A DNA stretch of 64,000 bases from Catellatospora vulcania (GTDB taxonomy: Bacteria > Actinomycetota > Actinomycetes > Mycobacteriales > Micromonosporaceae). The notes under the pieces are model-generated. The model made no database searches. It saw only the letters and a program-made list of their open reading frames with translations, and was not told the origin of the DNA. The translations under genes and the position numbers were made by a program. The stretch is taken from positions 1,461,353 to 1,525,352 of the forward strand of contig NZ_WARX01000001.1 of assembly GCF_009720385.1 (NCBI RefSeq), read 5' to 3'. This document shows, one piece after another, positions 18,622 to 26,128 of the stretch. Numbering within the stretch: the stretch's first letter is position 1; each line of letters starts with the position of its first letter.

Positions 18622-19491
18622 TCAGAACAGGGTCAGCGGCTCGACCGGCGCGGGCTCGGGCAGCGGCCGCAGTTGCGGCACCCGGGCGCGGACCTCGTCG
18701 TGGAAGCGGCGGGCGAGTTCGGGCGCGTCGGCGTTGTCGGGGGTGTGGAGGAACACCGTCGGCGTGCGGCCCTCGCGCAGCCAGCCGGCGACCGTGGCGA
18801 CCCAGGGCTGCCAGCCCTCGACCGTCGCGGTGGTGTCGTCGCGGCCCAGGTAGCGGATGATCGGCCGGTCGGTGAGCGCGCGGGAGCGGTGCGGCATGCG
18901 GGGCTTCTTGGTCCAGGCGTCGCGTTCGGCGTCGCTGGTCGGCGGGGAACGGAAGAACGCGACGGTGTCGAACGGCACCCATTCGGCGTCGGCCGCGGTG
19001 AGCACGTCTTCGAGCAGCCGCGCGGAGCGGTCGTCGTCGAAGAACGCGCGGTGGCGCACTTCCACGGCGTACCGGTGTTCGGCGGGCAGGCGGCGCAGGA
19101 AGGCGGCCAGCACGGGTACGTCGGCCGGGGTGAACGAGCCCGGCAGTTGCAGCCAGAGGGCGTGGGTACGCGGGCCGAGCGGTTCGATGGCGTCGAGGAA
19201 CGCGCGCAGCTCGGCGTCGGCGTCGACGAGGCGGCGCTCGTGGGTGATCGGCTTGGGCAGCTTGAGCACGAACCGGAAGTCCGGGTCGGTCTGCTGCGCC
19301 CAGGAGACCACGGTGGCCCGTGCCGGGGTCGCGTAGAACGTCGTGTTGCCCTCGACCGCGTTGCACCAGCCGGCGTACGCCCGCAGGCGCTCCTCGGCCG
19401 TGCCCGGCTGCGGCAGGAACCGTCCCTGCCAGGCCTTGAGGCTCCACATCGCGCAGCCGACGTGCAGGCGCGGGATGTCCGGGCCGGTCAC
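18622..19491 (-). CDS. DUF72 family protein (YecE-like)
   Basis: A 289-residue TIM-barrel-like protein. The first strand LHVGCAMWSLKAWQG, the EGNTTFYATP motif at about 47-56, the KLPKPITHE strand and the late VFLHTPDN strand identify DUF72. Biochemical function is unknown; links to nucleic-acid metabolism have been proposed because of its genome context. Its GTG overlaps the stop of the exonuclease III gene by four bases, which supports that link here. Confidence 0.88.
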   Translation of the reverse strand: MTGPDIPRLHVGCAMWSLKAWQGRFLPQPGTAEERLRAYAGWCNAVEGNTTFYATPARATVVSWAQQTDPDFRFVLKLPKPITHERRLVDADAELRAFLDAIEPLGPRTHALWLQLPGSFTPADVPVLAAFLRRLPAEHRYAVEVRHRAFFDDDRSARLLEDVLTAADAEWVPFDTVAFFRSPPTSDAERDAWTKKPRMPHRSRALTDRPIIRYLGRDDTTATVEGWQPWVATVAGWLREGRTPTVFLHTPDNADAPELARRFHDEVRARVPQLRPLPEPAPVEPLTLF

Positions 19492-20372
19492 TTGTCGTCC
19501 GGGGTGGCCGGTCCGGCCTGGGGCAGGCGGGCCTTGCCGCGCCGGGCGGCGGGCGCGGACGGCGGCGGCACGACAGGGCCGATGTCGCCGTCGGGGGCCT
19601 CGTCGAGGTCGACGATGACGGGGGCGTGGTCGCTGGGCCCGGTGCCCTTGCGGGCGTGCCGGTCCACCCAGGCGGCCTTGACCCGCCCGGCGACCGGCGC
19701 GGAGGCGAGCACGAGGTCGATGCGCATGCCGAGGTCCTGGTGGAACATGCCGGCGCGGTAGTCCCAGTAGGAGAAGATCCGCTTGTCGGGCCAGTGGTCG
19801 CGGACGACGTCGTGTAGCCCGGCCGCCTGGAGGTCGGCGAGCGCGGCGCGTTCCGGCGGGGTCACGTGGGTCTGGCCGGCGAACGCGGCCGGGTCGAACA
19901 CGTCGGCGTCGGCCGGGGCGATGTTGATGTCACCGGCGACGATCACGGCGTCGGGTCCGGCGGCGACGGTGTCGCGCAGCGCGGCCAGCCAGGCAAGTTT
20001 GTACTGGTAGTGGTCGGAGTCCGGGGTGCGGCCGTTCGGCACGTACACCGAGTGCACGCGGACCCCGCCGCAGGTCGCCGACACGATCCGGGCCTCGGGG
20101 TGGGGGAAGCCGGGGCCGCCGGGCATGCCGACCACGACGTCGTCGAGTCCGACTCGGGACAGGATGGCGACCCCGTTCCAGCGCGCCTCGCCGTGGGCCG
20201 CGTACTCGTAGCCGCGGTCGGTGAGCTCCTTGCTCAGCAGCTCGGCGAAGGCGGCGTCGGCGAGTTTGGTCTCCTGCAGGCAGAGCACGTCGGGCCGGCG
20301 CTGGTCCAGCCACGGCAGGAGCCGGGGCAGCCGCTGCTTGACGGAGTTCACATTCCAGGTCGTCACCCGCAT
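19488..20372 (-). CDS. xthA: Exodeoxyribonuclease III
   Basis: A 294-residue exonuclease/endonuclease/phosphatase-fold protein that cuts at abasic sites and trims 3' ends during base-excision repair. Motifs visible are TWNVNSVKQRLPRLLPWL, the metal-binding Glu in CLQETKLAD, the YVPNGR strand, GDINIAPAD and the catalytic His in GPSDHAPVIVDL. The ATG at 20372 (MRVTTW) is preferred over the ATG three codons upstream. A ~35-residue low-complexity tail follows the catalytic domain. Confidence 0.93.
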   Translation of the reverse strand: MRVTTWNVNSVKQRLPRLLPWLDQRRPDVLCLQETKLADAAFAELLSKELTDRGYEYAAHGEARWNGVAILSRVGLDDVVVGMPGGPGFPHPEARIVSATCGGVRVHSVYVPNGRTPDSDHYQYKLAWLAALRDTVAAGPDAVIVAGDINIAPADADVFDPAAFAGQTHVTPPERAALADLQAAGLHDVVRDHWPDKRIFSYWDYRAGMFHQDLGMRIDLVLASAPVAGRVKAAWVDRHARKGTGPSDHAPVIVDLDEAPDGDIGPVVPPPSAPAARRGKARLPQAGPATPDDK

Positions 20373-20429
20373 TGGATCCACGATATACGCGCCACGGCGG
20401 CGGCGGTCTCGGTGGTGGGTGCACGGAAA

Positions 20430-20456
20430 ACGCGGCGGGGACCAGCCCCGCCGCGT
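20430..20456 (-). terminator. Rho-independent terminator of the cutinase-like gene
   Basis: On the minus strand ACGCGGCGGGG pairs with CCCCGCCGCGT around a 5-nt loop, followed by TTTT. It lies just after the stop of the hydrolase at 20472. Confidence 0.8.
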
Positions 20457-20471
20457 GTCCGTGGAGGTGTT

Positions 20472-21344
20472 TCAGCAGGCGTTGGTGCGGAAGTCCGACA
20501 CCGCCGTGCCGCTGTAGCCGCAGGTGAACGGCGTGAAGCGGGCGTCCTGGTTGAGCCAGCGCTTGAACCAGGAGACCAGGGCCCGCGACGTGGTCGCGTT
20601 GGTGGTCTGCGGGAAGAAGTGGCTGGCGCCGTTCAGCTCGACGTAGCTCTTGGACCCGCCGAGGGAGTTGTAGAACGGGATGGAGTGCGAGCTGACTCCG
20701 GCGACGGTGTCGCTCTCGCCGCCGATGATCTGCACGGGCTCGGTGACGTTGTTCCAGGTCTTGTCGGAGTTCCACGGTGCGAGCGGCACGCCGGCCTTGA
20801 CGTTGCCGGTGGTGTCGGCCGCGAGGGCCTCCAGGGTGCCGCCGCCGCCCATGGAGTGGCCGGCCACGCCGCGGCGGCTGCCGTCGGCGCGGGAGGTGAT
20901 GACGCTCGGGGCGGAGTTCACGGCCCAGTTCAGCGCGGCGAGCAGCTGGCTGCCGCGGCTGGCGGGCTGGTCGTAGACGCTGTTGGTCTCGATGCCGACG
21001 ACGACGAAGCCCCACGAGGCCAGGCGCGGGCCGATCCAGCTGATGCTGGACCAGCGGGCGGTGAAGCCGGGGGAGACCGCGACGACCGGGTAGCGCCCGG
21101 CGGTGCTCGGGTAGTACGCCACGCCGCCGCCGAAGCCGGTGACGAGGCTGGAGATGTTGTAGGTGGACACGGAGAAGCTGCCGTTGCCGGTGATGTTGGA
21201 CGAGGTGGGCGCCTGTCCGATCTCGTCGGCGTACGCGGGGGCGCCGGTGCCCAGAGCGGTTCCGGCGGCCATCGCGGTGGCGAGGAAGGTGGTGGCGATC
21301 AGGCGGGTGATCCGCCGGCGGGGGGACGAGATGGATTGCTGCAC
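20472..21344 (-). CDS. Secreted cutinase/PETase-like polyester hydrolase
   Basis: A 290-residue secreted alpha/beta hydrolase. The signal peptide spans about residues 1-39. The catalytic triad is S164 in GHSMGGGG, D212 in GGESDTVA and H242 in NGASHFFP. The conserved substrate-cleft Trp is W191 (APWNSD), and the oxyanion-hole aromatic is F94 in SPGFTARWSS where Tyr is usual. One C-terminal disulfide is likely (C275-C290, ending AVSDFRTNAC). Length and motifs match bacterial polyester hydrolases of the Thermobifida cutinase / Ideonella PETase group. It lacks the second disulfide around the active site seen in PETase, so it is closer to type I enzymes. The natural substrate is probably cutin- or lipid-like ester. 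Confidence 0.9.
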   Translation of the reverse strand: MQQSISSPRRRITRLIATTFLATAMAAGTALGTGAPAYADEIGQAPTSSNITGNGSFSVSTYNISSLVTGFGGGVAYYPSTAGRYPVVAVSPGFTARWSSISWIGPRLASWGFVVVGIETNSVYDQPASRGSQLLAALNWAVNSAPSVITSRADGSRRGVAGHSMGGGGTLEALAADTTGNVKAGVPLAPWNSDKTWNNVTEPVQIIGGESDTVAGVSSHSIPFYNSLGGSKSYVELNGASHFFPQTTNATTSRALVSWFKRWLNQDARFTPFTCGYSGTAVSDFRTNAC

Positions 21345-21522
21345 TGTTCCACTCCTGACGGTGAGGAACCAGCTGCCCAGCAGCGGTGCTGCGGGGGACG
21401 GGCGGCTGGTCGATCGAGCAGTGGAGTCAGTTTCATCGATGTTAACGGAACGGGCATCGGCAGAATCACCGGTCGAACCGGTGGCAGCCCGGCGATGCGG
21501 GTAAAGCGGCAGATCGGCGCAA

Positions 21523-22545
21523 TTACCGGCCGTCGATTGGCGGGGCGGTGCTGGCTCGCACCACCAGGCGGGTCGGCACCAGCGCGGTGCCGTGTTCGGT
21601 CTCGCCGCGCTCGATCTGGCGCAGGACGCCTTCCACGCAGCGGCGGCCGACCTCGGCGAAGTCCTGGTGCACGGTGGTCAGCGGCGGGATGAAGGAGGTC
21701 GCGTCGGGGATGTCGTCGAAGCCGACGACGCTGACGTCGGCGGGCACGGCGCGGCCGCGTTCGTGCAGGGCGCGCAGCACGCCGAGGGCCATCTGGTCGT
21801 TGGCCGCGAAGATCGCGGTGCAGCCGGGTTCGTCGGCCAGGGCGAGCCCGGCCCGGTAGCCGGATTCGGCCGACCAGTCGCCGCGTTGCGGCGGGGGGAT
21901 CTCGCGCCCGGCGGCGGTCAGGGTGTCGCGCCAGGCCTGGGCGCGCCGGTCGCTGGCGAAGGACTCCTCGGGCCCGGTGACGTGCCACACCGTGCGGTGG
22001 CCGAGGGCGAGCAGGTGCTCGACCGCCTGGCGGGCGCCGTCGGCCTGGTCGGTGTCGACGACGGTGTACCGGTCGCCGGCGTCGGAGTCGACGACGACCA
22101 CCTGCACGTTCGGCGGCAGGGTCACGGTCGCCGCGTCGAGCAGGTGCACCTCCATGATCACGATCACGCCGTCGACGGCGAGTTCGCCGAGGCGGGTGAA
22201 CGCGCCGAGCACGCTGTCCTGGGTGGGCATCGCGACGGGGATGAGCGTGATGGCGTACCCCTGCAGCGCCGCATGGGTGGCGATGGCCTCCAGGGTGCGG
22301 CTGTTGCCGGTGCTGGACAGGGTGAACAGGATCACGCCGATGGTGCGGAACTGGCCGCTCTTGAGCGCGCGGGCGGCGCTGTTGGGGCGGTAGTGCAGCT
22401 CCTTCATCGCGGCGAGGACCTGCTGGCGGGTGCTGCCGACGACGCTGGGGTGACCGTTGGCCACGCGGGAGACCGTCTGCGAGGAGACGCCGGCGAGCCG
22501 GGCCACGTCGGCCATCGACACCCGGGGCGCCTTCGGGCGGCTCAT
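21523..22545 (-). CDS. LacI-family repressor of the sugar-uptake/beta-galactosidase operon
   Basis: A 340-residue LacI/GalR regulator. The helix-turn-helix (SMADVARLAGVSSQTVSRVANG) and the hinge are at residues 9-60, followed by a periplasmic-binding-protein-like sugar-sensing domain to the end. It is divergent from the ABC operon at 22793. Two ATGTTT-C-GTAAACAT-type palindromes in the shared promoter (22655 and 22733) are its likely binding sites, so it probably represses both itself and the uptake genes until an inducing sugar is present. Confidence 0.92.
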   Translation of the reverse strand: MSRPKAPRVSMADVARLAGVSSQTVSRVANGHPSVVGSTRQQVLAAMKELHYRPNSAARALKSGQFRTIGVILFTLSSTGNSRTLEAIATHAALQGYAITLIPVAMPTQDSVLGAFTRLGELAVDGVIVIMEVHLLDAATVTLPPNVQVVVVDSDAGDRYTVVDTDQADGARQAVEHLLALGHRTVWHVTGPEESFASDRRAQAWRDTLTAAGREIPPPQRGDWSAESGYRAGLALADEPGCTAIFAANDQMALGVLRALHERGRAVPADVSVVGFDDIPDATSFIPPLTTVHQDFAEVGRRCVEGVLRQIERGETEHGTALVPTRLVVRASTAPPIDGR

Positions 22546-22654
22546 CGCGTGCTCCCTTCATGCGGTGTTCGCCGGGGCGTCGAGTGCTTCGTGTAACGAA
22601 TCCGAAACCGCTTCTTGACGCCTGTTCGGCGTCGGTGACACTATCACCGGGCTG

Positions 22655-22670
22655 ATGTTTACGTAAACAT
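22655..22670. promoter_or_regulatory. LacI-type operator 1
   Basis: ATGTTTACGTAAACAT is a perfect 16-bp palindrome with central CG, as expected for a LacI-family site. It lies between the divergent repressor and permease genes. Confidence 0.85.
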
Positions 22671-22732
22671 TACGCAGCGTGATCGAACCATTCCCTTTTG
22701 TGCATGATCGGAGTGGCGGTGGCGACAGCGCT

Positions 22733-22748
22733 ATGTTTGCGTAAACAT
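22733..22748. promoter_or_regulatory. LacI-type operator 2
   Basis: ATGTTTGCGTAAACAT is a second copy with one asymmetric base, 78 bp from the first site centre to centre, about 45 nt before the permease start. The spacing allows looping between two bound dimers. Confidence 0.85.
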
Positions 22749-22792
22749 CTGGTCTGACCAGCCATTCTTGAAACTCGTCGGAAGGAGGAGAC

Positions 22793-23719
22793 ATGACGGT
22801 GCTTGCCCCTCCGACCATCTCGCGCACCGGCCAAGCCGACCGGAGACCCGCGCGTCGCCGCCGGTCCTGGACCGGCTGGGCGTTCGTCGGCCCGTTCATG
22901 GCCGTGTTCGCCTTCGTCTTCGTCGCCCCCATCGCCTACGCGATCTACCTGAGCGTGTTCCGGACCCGGCTCATCGGCGGCACCAGCTTCGTCGGCCTGG
23001 ACAACTACCAGCAGGTCTTCACCGACCCGCAGTTCTGGTCGGCGACCTGGCGGGTGACGCTGTTCCTGCTCGTCCAGGTGCCGATCATGCTGTTCCTCGC
23101 GCTGCTGATCGCTTTGGCCATCGACAGCGGCCGGCTCTACGGCAAGGCGTTCTTCCGGGTCGCCGTGTTCATGCCCTACGCCGTGCCCGCCGTCGTCGCG
23201 ACGCTGATGTGGGGTTTCATGTACGGCTCCCGGTTCGGCCTGGTCGGCAACATCAACGACACCTTCGGCGTCGCGCTGCCCGACCCGCTGTCCCCGGACC
23301 TGGTGCTCGCCTCCATCGGCAACATCGTCACCTGGGAGTTCGTCGGCTACAACATGCTGATCTTCTACAGCGCGCTGCAGGTCGTGCCCAAGTCGCTGTA
23401 CGAGGCCGCCGAACTCGACGGCGCGAGCCAGCTGCAGGTCATCCGCTCGGTCAAGCTCCCGGCGATCAAGGGCGCGCTGCTCATCGCGACGATCTTCTCG
23501 ATCATCGGCAGCTTCCAGCTGTTCAACGAGCCCAGCATCCTGCAGAGCCTCGCGCCCAACGCGATCACCACGTACTTCACCCCGAACATGTACGCGTACT
23601 CGCTGTCGTTCTCCGGTCAGCAGTACAACTACTCCGCGACCGTTGCGATCGTCATGGGCATCCTCACCATGATCGTCGCCTACGCCGTCCAGCTGCGTGG
23701 CACGCGGAAGGACAGGTAG
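22793..23719 (+). CDS. Sugar ABC transporter permease, MalF-type
   Basis: A 308-residue inner-membrane protein with six helices, the first at about 32-52 (FVGPFMAVFAFVFVAPIAYAIY), and an EAA loop reading SLYEAAELDGASQLQVI followed by LPAIKG. An AAGGAGG site lies 5 nt before the ATG. It is the first gene of a LacI-controlled operon (permease, permease, binding protein, GH42 enzyme). Its likely cargo is a beta-galactoside or galacto-oligosaccharide, inferred from the co-transcribed GH42 gene. Confidence 0.93.
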   Translation: MTVLAPPTISRTGQADRRPARRRRSWTGWAFVGPFMAVFAFVFVAPIAYAIYLSVFRTRLIGGTSFVGLDNYQQVFTDPQFWSATWRVTLFLLVQVPIMLFLALLIALAIDSGRLYGKAFFRVAVFMPYAVPAVVATLMWGFMYGSRFGLVGNINDTFGVALPDPLSPDLVLASIGNIVTWEFVGYNMLIFYSALQVVPKSLYEAAELDGASQLQVIRSVKLPAIKGALLIATIFSIIGSFQLFNEPSILQSLAPNAITTYFTPNMYAYSLSFSGQQYNYSATVAIVMGILTMIVAYAVQLRGTRKDR

Positions 23720-23721
23720 CC

Positions 23722-24606
23722 ATGACGACGCAGACGAACCCCCGCAACGCCGTGCGCCGCAGCAAGCCCAAGCGCAGCCCGCTGCTGACCGCGCTCACCG
23801 CGCTCATGCTGATCTACAGCTTGGTGCCCCTGGTCTGGCTGCTCATCAACGCCAGCAAGACCCAGGAAGGCCTGTTCACCTCGTTCGGGCTGTGGTTCGA
23901 CGACGACTTCGCGCTGTTCCGCAACATCCGCGACACGCTCACCTACGACGACGGCGTGTTCGTCCGGTGGCTGCTCAACACCCTGCTCTACGTGGTGCTG
24001 GGCGCGGGCGGCGCGACCGCGCTGGCCACCCTGGGCGGATATGCGCTGGCGAAGTTCGACTTCCCCGGCAAGCGCGGCGTGTTCGCCGTCGTCATCGGCG
24101 CGGTCGCGGTGCCGGGCACCGCCCTGGCCGTGCCGACCTTCCTGATGTTCTCCAAGCTCGGGCTGACCAACACACCCTGGGCCGTGATCATCCCGTCGCT
24201 CATCTCACCGTTCGGGCTCTACCTGATGTGGACCTTCGCGGCGAGCGCCATCCCCGGCGAGCTGCTGGAGGCTGCCCGGGTCGACGGCGCGGGCGAGCTG
24301 CGCACCTTCTTCCGCATCTGCATGCCGCTGCTCGCCCCCGGCATCGTCACGGTCGCGCTGTTCACCATGGTCGCGACCTGGAACAACTACTTCCTGCCGC
24401 TGATCATGCTCAAGGACCCGGACTGGTACCCGCTGACCCTGGGCCTCAACGCGTGGAACGACCAGGCCGCCACCGCCGGCGGGCAGGCCATCTTCCACCT
24501 CGTGATCACCGGCTCGCTGCTGACCATCCTGCCGCTGCTGGCCGCCTTCCTGTTCCTGCAGCGCTACTGGCAGTCCGGCCTGGCCGCCGGCGGCGTCAAG
24601 GACTGA
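23722..24606 (+). CDS. Sugar ABC transporter permease, MalG-type
   Basis: A 294-residue partner permease with six helices and an EAA loop, ELLEAARVDGAGELRTF, followed by MPLLAPG. The ATG follows the previous stop by two nt. The C-terminus QRYWQSGLAAGGVKD is typical of the family. It forms the membrane channel with the permease at 22793; the ATPase is encoded elsewhere. Confidence 0.93.
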   Translation: MTTQTNPRNAVRRSKPKRSPLLTALTALMLIYSLVPLVWLLINASKTQEGLFTSFGLWFDDDFALFRNIRDTLTYDDGVFVRWLLNTLLYVVLGAGGATALATLGGYALAKFDFPGKRGVFAVVIGAVAVPGTALAVPTFLMFSKLGLTNTPWAVIIPSLISPFGLYLMWTFAASAIPGELLEAARVDGAGELRTFFRICMPLLAPGIVTVALFTMVATWNNYFLPLIMLKDPDWYPLTLGLNAWNDQAATAGGQAIFHLVITGSLLTILPLLAAFLFLQRYWQSGLAAGGVKD

Positions 24607-24663
24607 CGCCCACCGACCTCACCGCTCATGAAATGCGCTACACCCCCGTTTGAGAGGACACCG

Positions 24664-26004
24664 ATGTTCACCAACCGACGCGCGTTCCTGCGCACAGCGG
24701 CGCTCGCCACGGCCGCGATCACGACCGCGGCCCTGGCCGCCTGCGGCTCCGACGACGGCGGCGACACGACCACTCCGGTCTCCGCCGACCAGGTGCAGGC
24801 CGCGCTCGACAAGGGCGGCTCGATCACCGTCTGGGCCTGGGAGCCGACCCTCAAGCAGGTCGTCACGGCCTTCGAGGCCAAGTACCCCAAGGTCAAGGTC
24901 AACCTGGTCAACGCCGGCACCGGCAACGACCAGTACACCGCGCTGCAGAACGCGGTCGCGGCCGGCTCCGGCGTGCCGGACGTCGCGCAGATCGAGTACT
25001 ACGCCCTGCCGCAGTTCGCCCTCGGCAAGTCGCTGACCGACCTGGCCGCGTTCGGCTCCGGCTCGCTCGACGGCACCTTCACCCCCGGCCCGTGGTCGTC
25101 GGTGAAGACCGGCGGCGGCACCTTCGGCCTGCCGATGGACTCCGGCCCGATGGCGCTGTTCTACAACAAGGAGGTCTTCGACAAGCACAAGATCGAAGTG
25201 CCGACCACGTGGGACGAGTACGCCGCGGCGGCCAAGAAGCTGCACGCCGCCGACCCGAAGGCCTACATCACCAACGACACCGGTGACGCCGGCTTCACCA
25301 CCAGCCTGATCTGGCAGGCCGGCGGCAAGCCGTTCGCCGTCGACGGCACCAACGTGAAGATCAACCTGGCCGACGAGGGCTCCGCCAAGTTCGCCGCCAC
25401 CTGGCAGACGATGATCAGTAACAAGCTGCTCGCGCCGGTCGGCTCGTGGAGCGACGGCTGGTACAAGGGCCTCGGCGACGGCAGCATCGCGACGCTGGTC
25501 ATCGGCGCGTGGATGCCCGCCAACCTGGAGTCCGGCGTGCCCGGCGCCAAGGGCAAGTGGCGCGTCGCGCCCATGCCGCAGTGGACCGCCGGCGCCAACG
25601 CCGCGGCCGAGAACGGCGGCAGCTCGCTGGCCATCCCGAAGGCCGGCGCCAACAACGCCCTGGCCTACGCGTTCCTCAAGTACGCCACCGCCGGTGAGGG
25701 CGTGCAGATCCGCGTCGACAACGGGGCGTTCCCCGCCACCAACGCCGAGCTGAAGTCCGCGGCGTTCCTCGGCAAGGAGTTCCCGTACTTCGGCGGCCAG
25801 AAGGCCAACGAGATCTTCGCGAAGTCGGCCGCCGACGTCGTGCCCGGCTGGTCGTACCTGCCCTTCCAGGTGTACGCCAACAGCATCTTCAACGACACCG
25901 TCGGCCAGGCGTACGTGACCGACAAGCCGCTGACCGACGGCCTCAAGGCCTGGCAGGAGGCGTCCGCCAAGTACGGCAAGGACCAGGGCTTCACGGTCGG
26001 CTGA
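24664..26004 (+). CDS. Sugar-binding lipoprotein of the ABC importer
   Basis: A 446-residue extracellular solute-binding protein, family 1. The leader contains a twin-arginine-like NRRAFLR and a lipobox LAAC with the lipidated Cys at residue 27. Two-lobed binding-protein motifs follow (ITVWAWEPTLKQVV; FGLPMDSGPMALFYNKEVF). The ATG at 24664 lies behind GAGAGGACACCG and starts the leader cleanly. It captures the sugar outside the membrane and delivers it to the permeases encoded just upstream. Confidence 0.93.
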   Translation: MFTNRRAFLRTAALATAAITTAALAACGSDDGGDTTTPVSADQVQAALDKGGSITVWAWEPTLKQVVTAFEAKYPKVKVNLVNAGTGNDQYTALQNAVAAGSGVPDVAQIEYYALPQFALGKSLTDLAAFGSGSLDGTFTPGPWSSVKTGGGTFGLPMDSGPMALFYNKEVFDKHKIEVPTTWDEYAAAAKKLHAADPKAYITNDTGDAGFTTSLIWQAGGKPFAVDGTNVKINLADEGSAKFAATWQTMISNKLLAPVGSWSDGWYKGLGDGSIATLVIGAWMPANLESGVPGAKGKWRVAPMPQWTAGANAAAENGGSSLAIPKAGANNALAYAFLKYATAGEGVQIRVDNGAFPATNAELKSAAFLGKEFPYFGGQKANEIFAKSAADVVPGWSYLPFQVYANSIFNDTVGQAYVTDKPLTDGLKAWQEASAKYGKDQGFTVG

Positions 26005-26017
26005 CCGTAGCCCGCGC

Positions 26018-26044
26018 CGCGGGCGGGACACGATCCCGCCCGCG
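26018..26044 (+). terminator. Intra-operon hairpin after the binding-protein gene
   Basis: CGCGGGCGGGA pairs with TCCCGCCCGCG around a CACGA loop (11-bp stem). Hairpins in this position usually stabilise the abundant binding-protein mRNA and reduce read-through into the enzyme gene; that role is inference. Confidence 0.6.
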
Positions 26045-26128
26045 ACGTACCCCGCGCCGCGGGCGGCCACCCCGACCGTCCGCGGCGCGGCCCTGGCCCG
26101 ATCGCACAACCTCGCAAGGAGCACCTCC

